Origin: Chloroflexota bacterium
GTDB lineage: Bacteria; Chloroflexota; UBA5177; JANWHV01
Length of the DNA: 5,300 nucleotides
Assembly: GCA_025450375.1 (NCBI GenBank)
Contig: JANWHO010000224.1
Span: 1 to 5,300 of the forward strand
Direction: 5' to 3'
Shown: piece after piece, positions 5,273 through 5,300 of the stretch
Position numbering within the stretch: position 1 is the first letter of the stretch
Layout: each line of letters opens with the position of its first letter
Program-made: the position numbers and the translations under genes
Notes under the pieces: generated by a model
What the model was told of the DNA's origin: nothing
Databases searched by the model: none
What the model saw: only the letters and a program-made list of their open reading frames with translations

Positions 5273-5300
5273 ATGTCTGTCACTTCTCCCACCACCGGCG
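5273..5300 (+). CDS. Probable start of next gene (cut by window edge)
   Basis: ATG 5273 opens nine codons (MSVTSPTTG) that continue past the window. It lies 53 bases after the stop of the membrane protein gene. No SD is visible, so initiation would be leaderless or weak. Too little is present to name a product, and the true start may lie elsewhere. Confidence 0.35.

Overview
The window is GC-rich bacterial DNA with strong Shine-Dalgarno (SD) sequences, sigma70-type promoters and a classic Rho-independent terminator. The mix of an HPr-kinase-like protein, a long ABC-2-type permease and a monofunctional biotin ligase would fit a Chloroflexota bacterium (Thermomicrobia-like) or a relative. That placement is an impression from gene style, not a demonstrated assignment. 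No tRNA, rRNA, CRISPR or insertion sequence was found.

Layout. Bases 1-814 (minus strand, cut by the window edge) encode an HPr-kinase-like P-loop protein. Bases 815-1415 hold no gene I can support; the minus strand there shows only short, frame-broken open stretches. Bases 1416-1712 (minus) encode a 98-residue protein with an RR-type export-like segment and an Asn/Gln/Gly tail built on a 21-bp tandem repeat. It has its own good promoter at 1794-1822. Bases 1713-2019 separate this gene from the divergent plus-strand genes and contain strong dyad symmetry just before the next ribosome-binding site. Bases 2020-3699 (plus) encode a 559-residue polytopic ABC-2-like permease with no ATPase gene beside it.

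Bases 3721-3945 form the most interesting element. A near-consensus promoter is followed by a roughly 190-nt leader containing a 24-codon ORF whose SD (AAGGAGGTGAT) matches the complement of the usual 16S rRNA 3' tail. An anti-SD copy (ATTACCTCC) overlaps the end of that ORF, and a 13-bp terminator hairpin with a U-tract lies just before birA. Bases 3967-4749 encode a biotin-protein ligase without the DNA-binding domain, so it cannot act as a BirA-type repressor. Bases 4866-5219 encode an unrecognised 117-residue two-helix membrane protein, and a further gene probably begins at 5273.

How it fits together. The minus-strand pair (kinase-like protein and Asn-rich exported peptide) may belong to one accessory locus running off the left edge, but a 600-nt gap separates them. 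The plus-strand genes look like ordinary chromosomal genes. The leader suggests that birA, and perhaps the membrane gene after it, is controlled by premature termination, or that a separate small RNA or peptide gene lies in front of birA.
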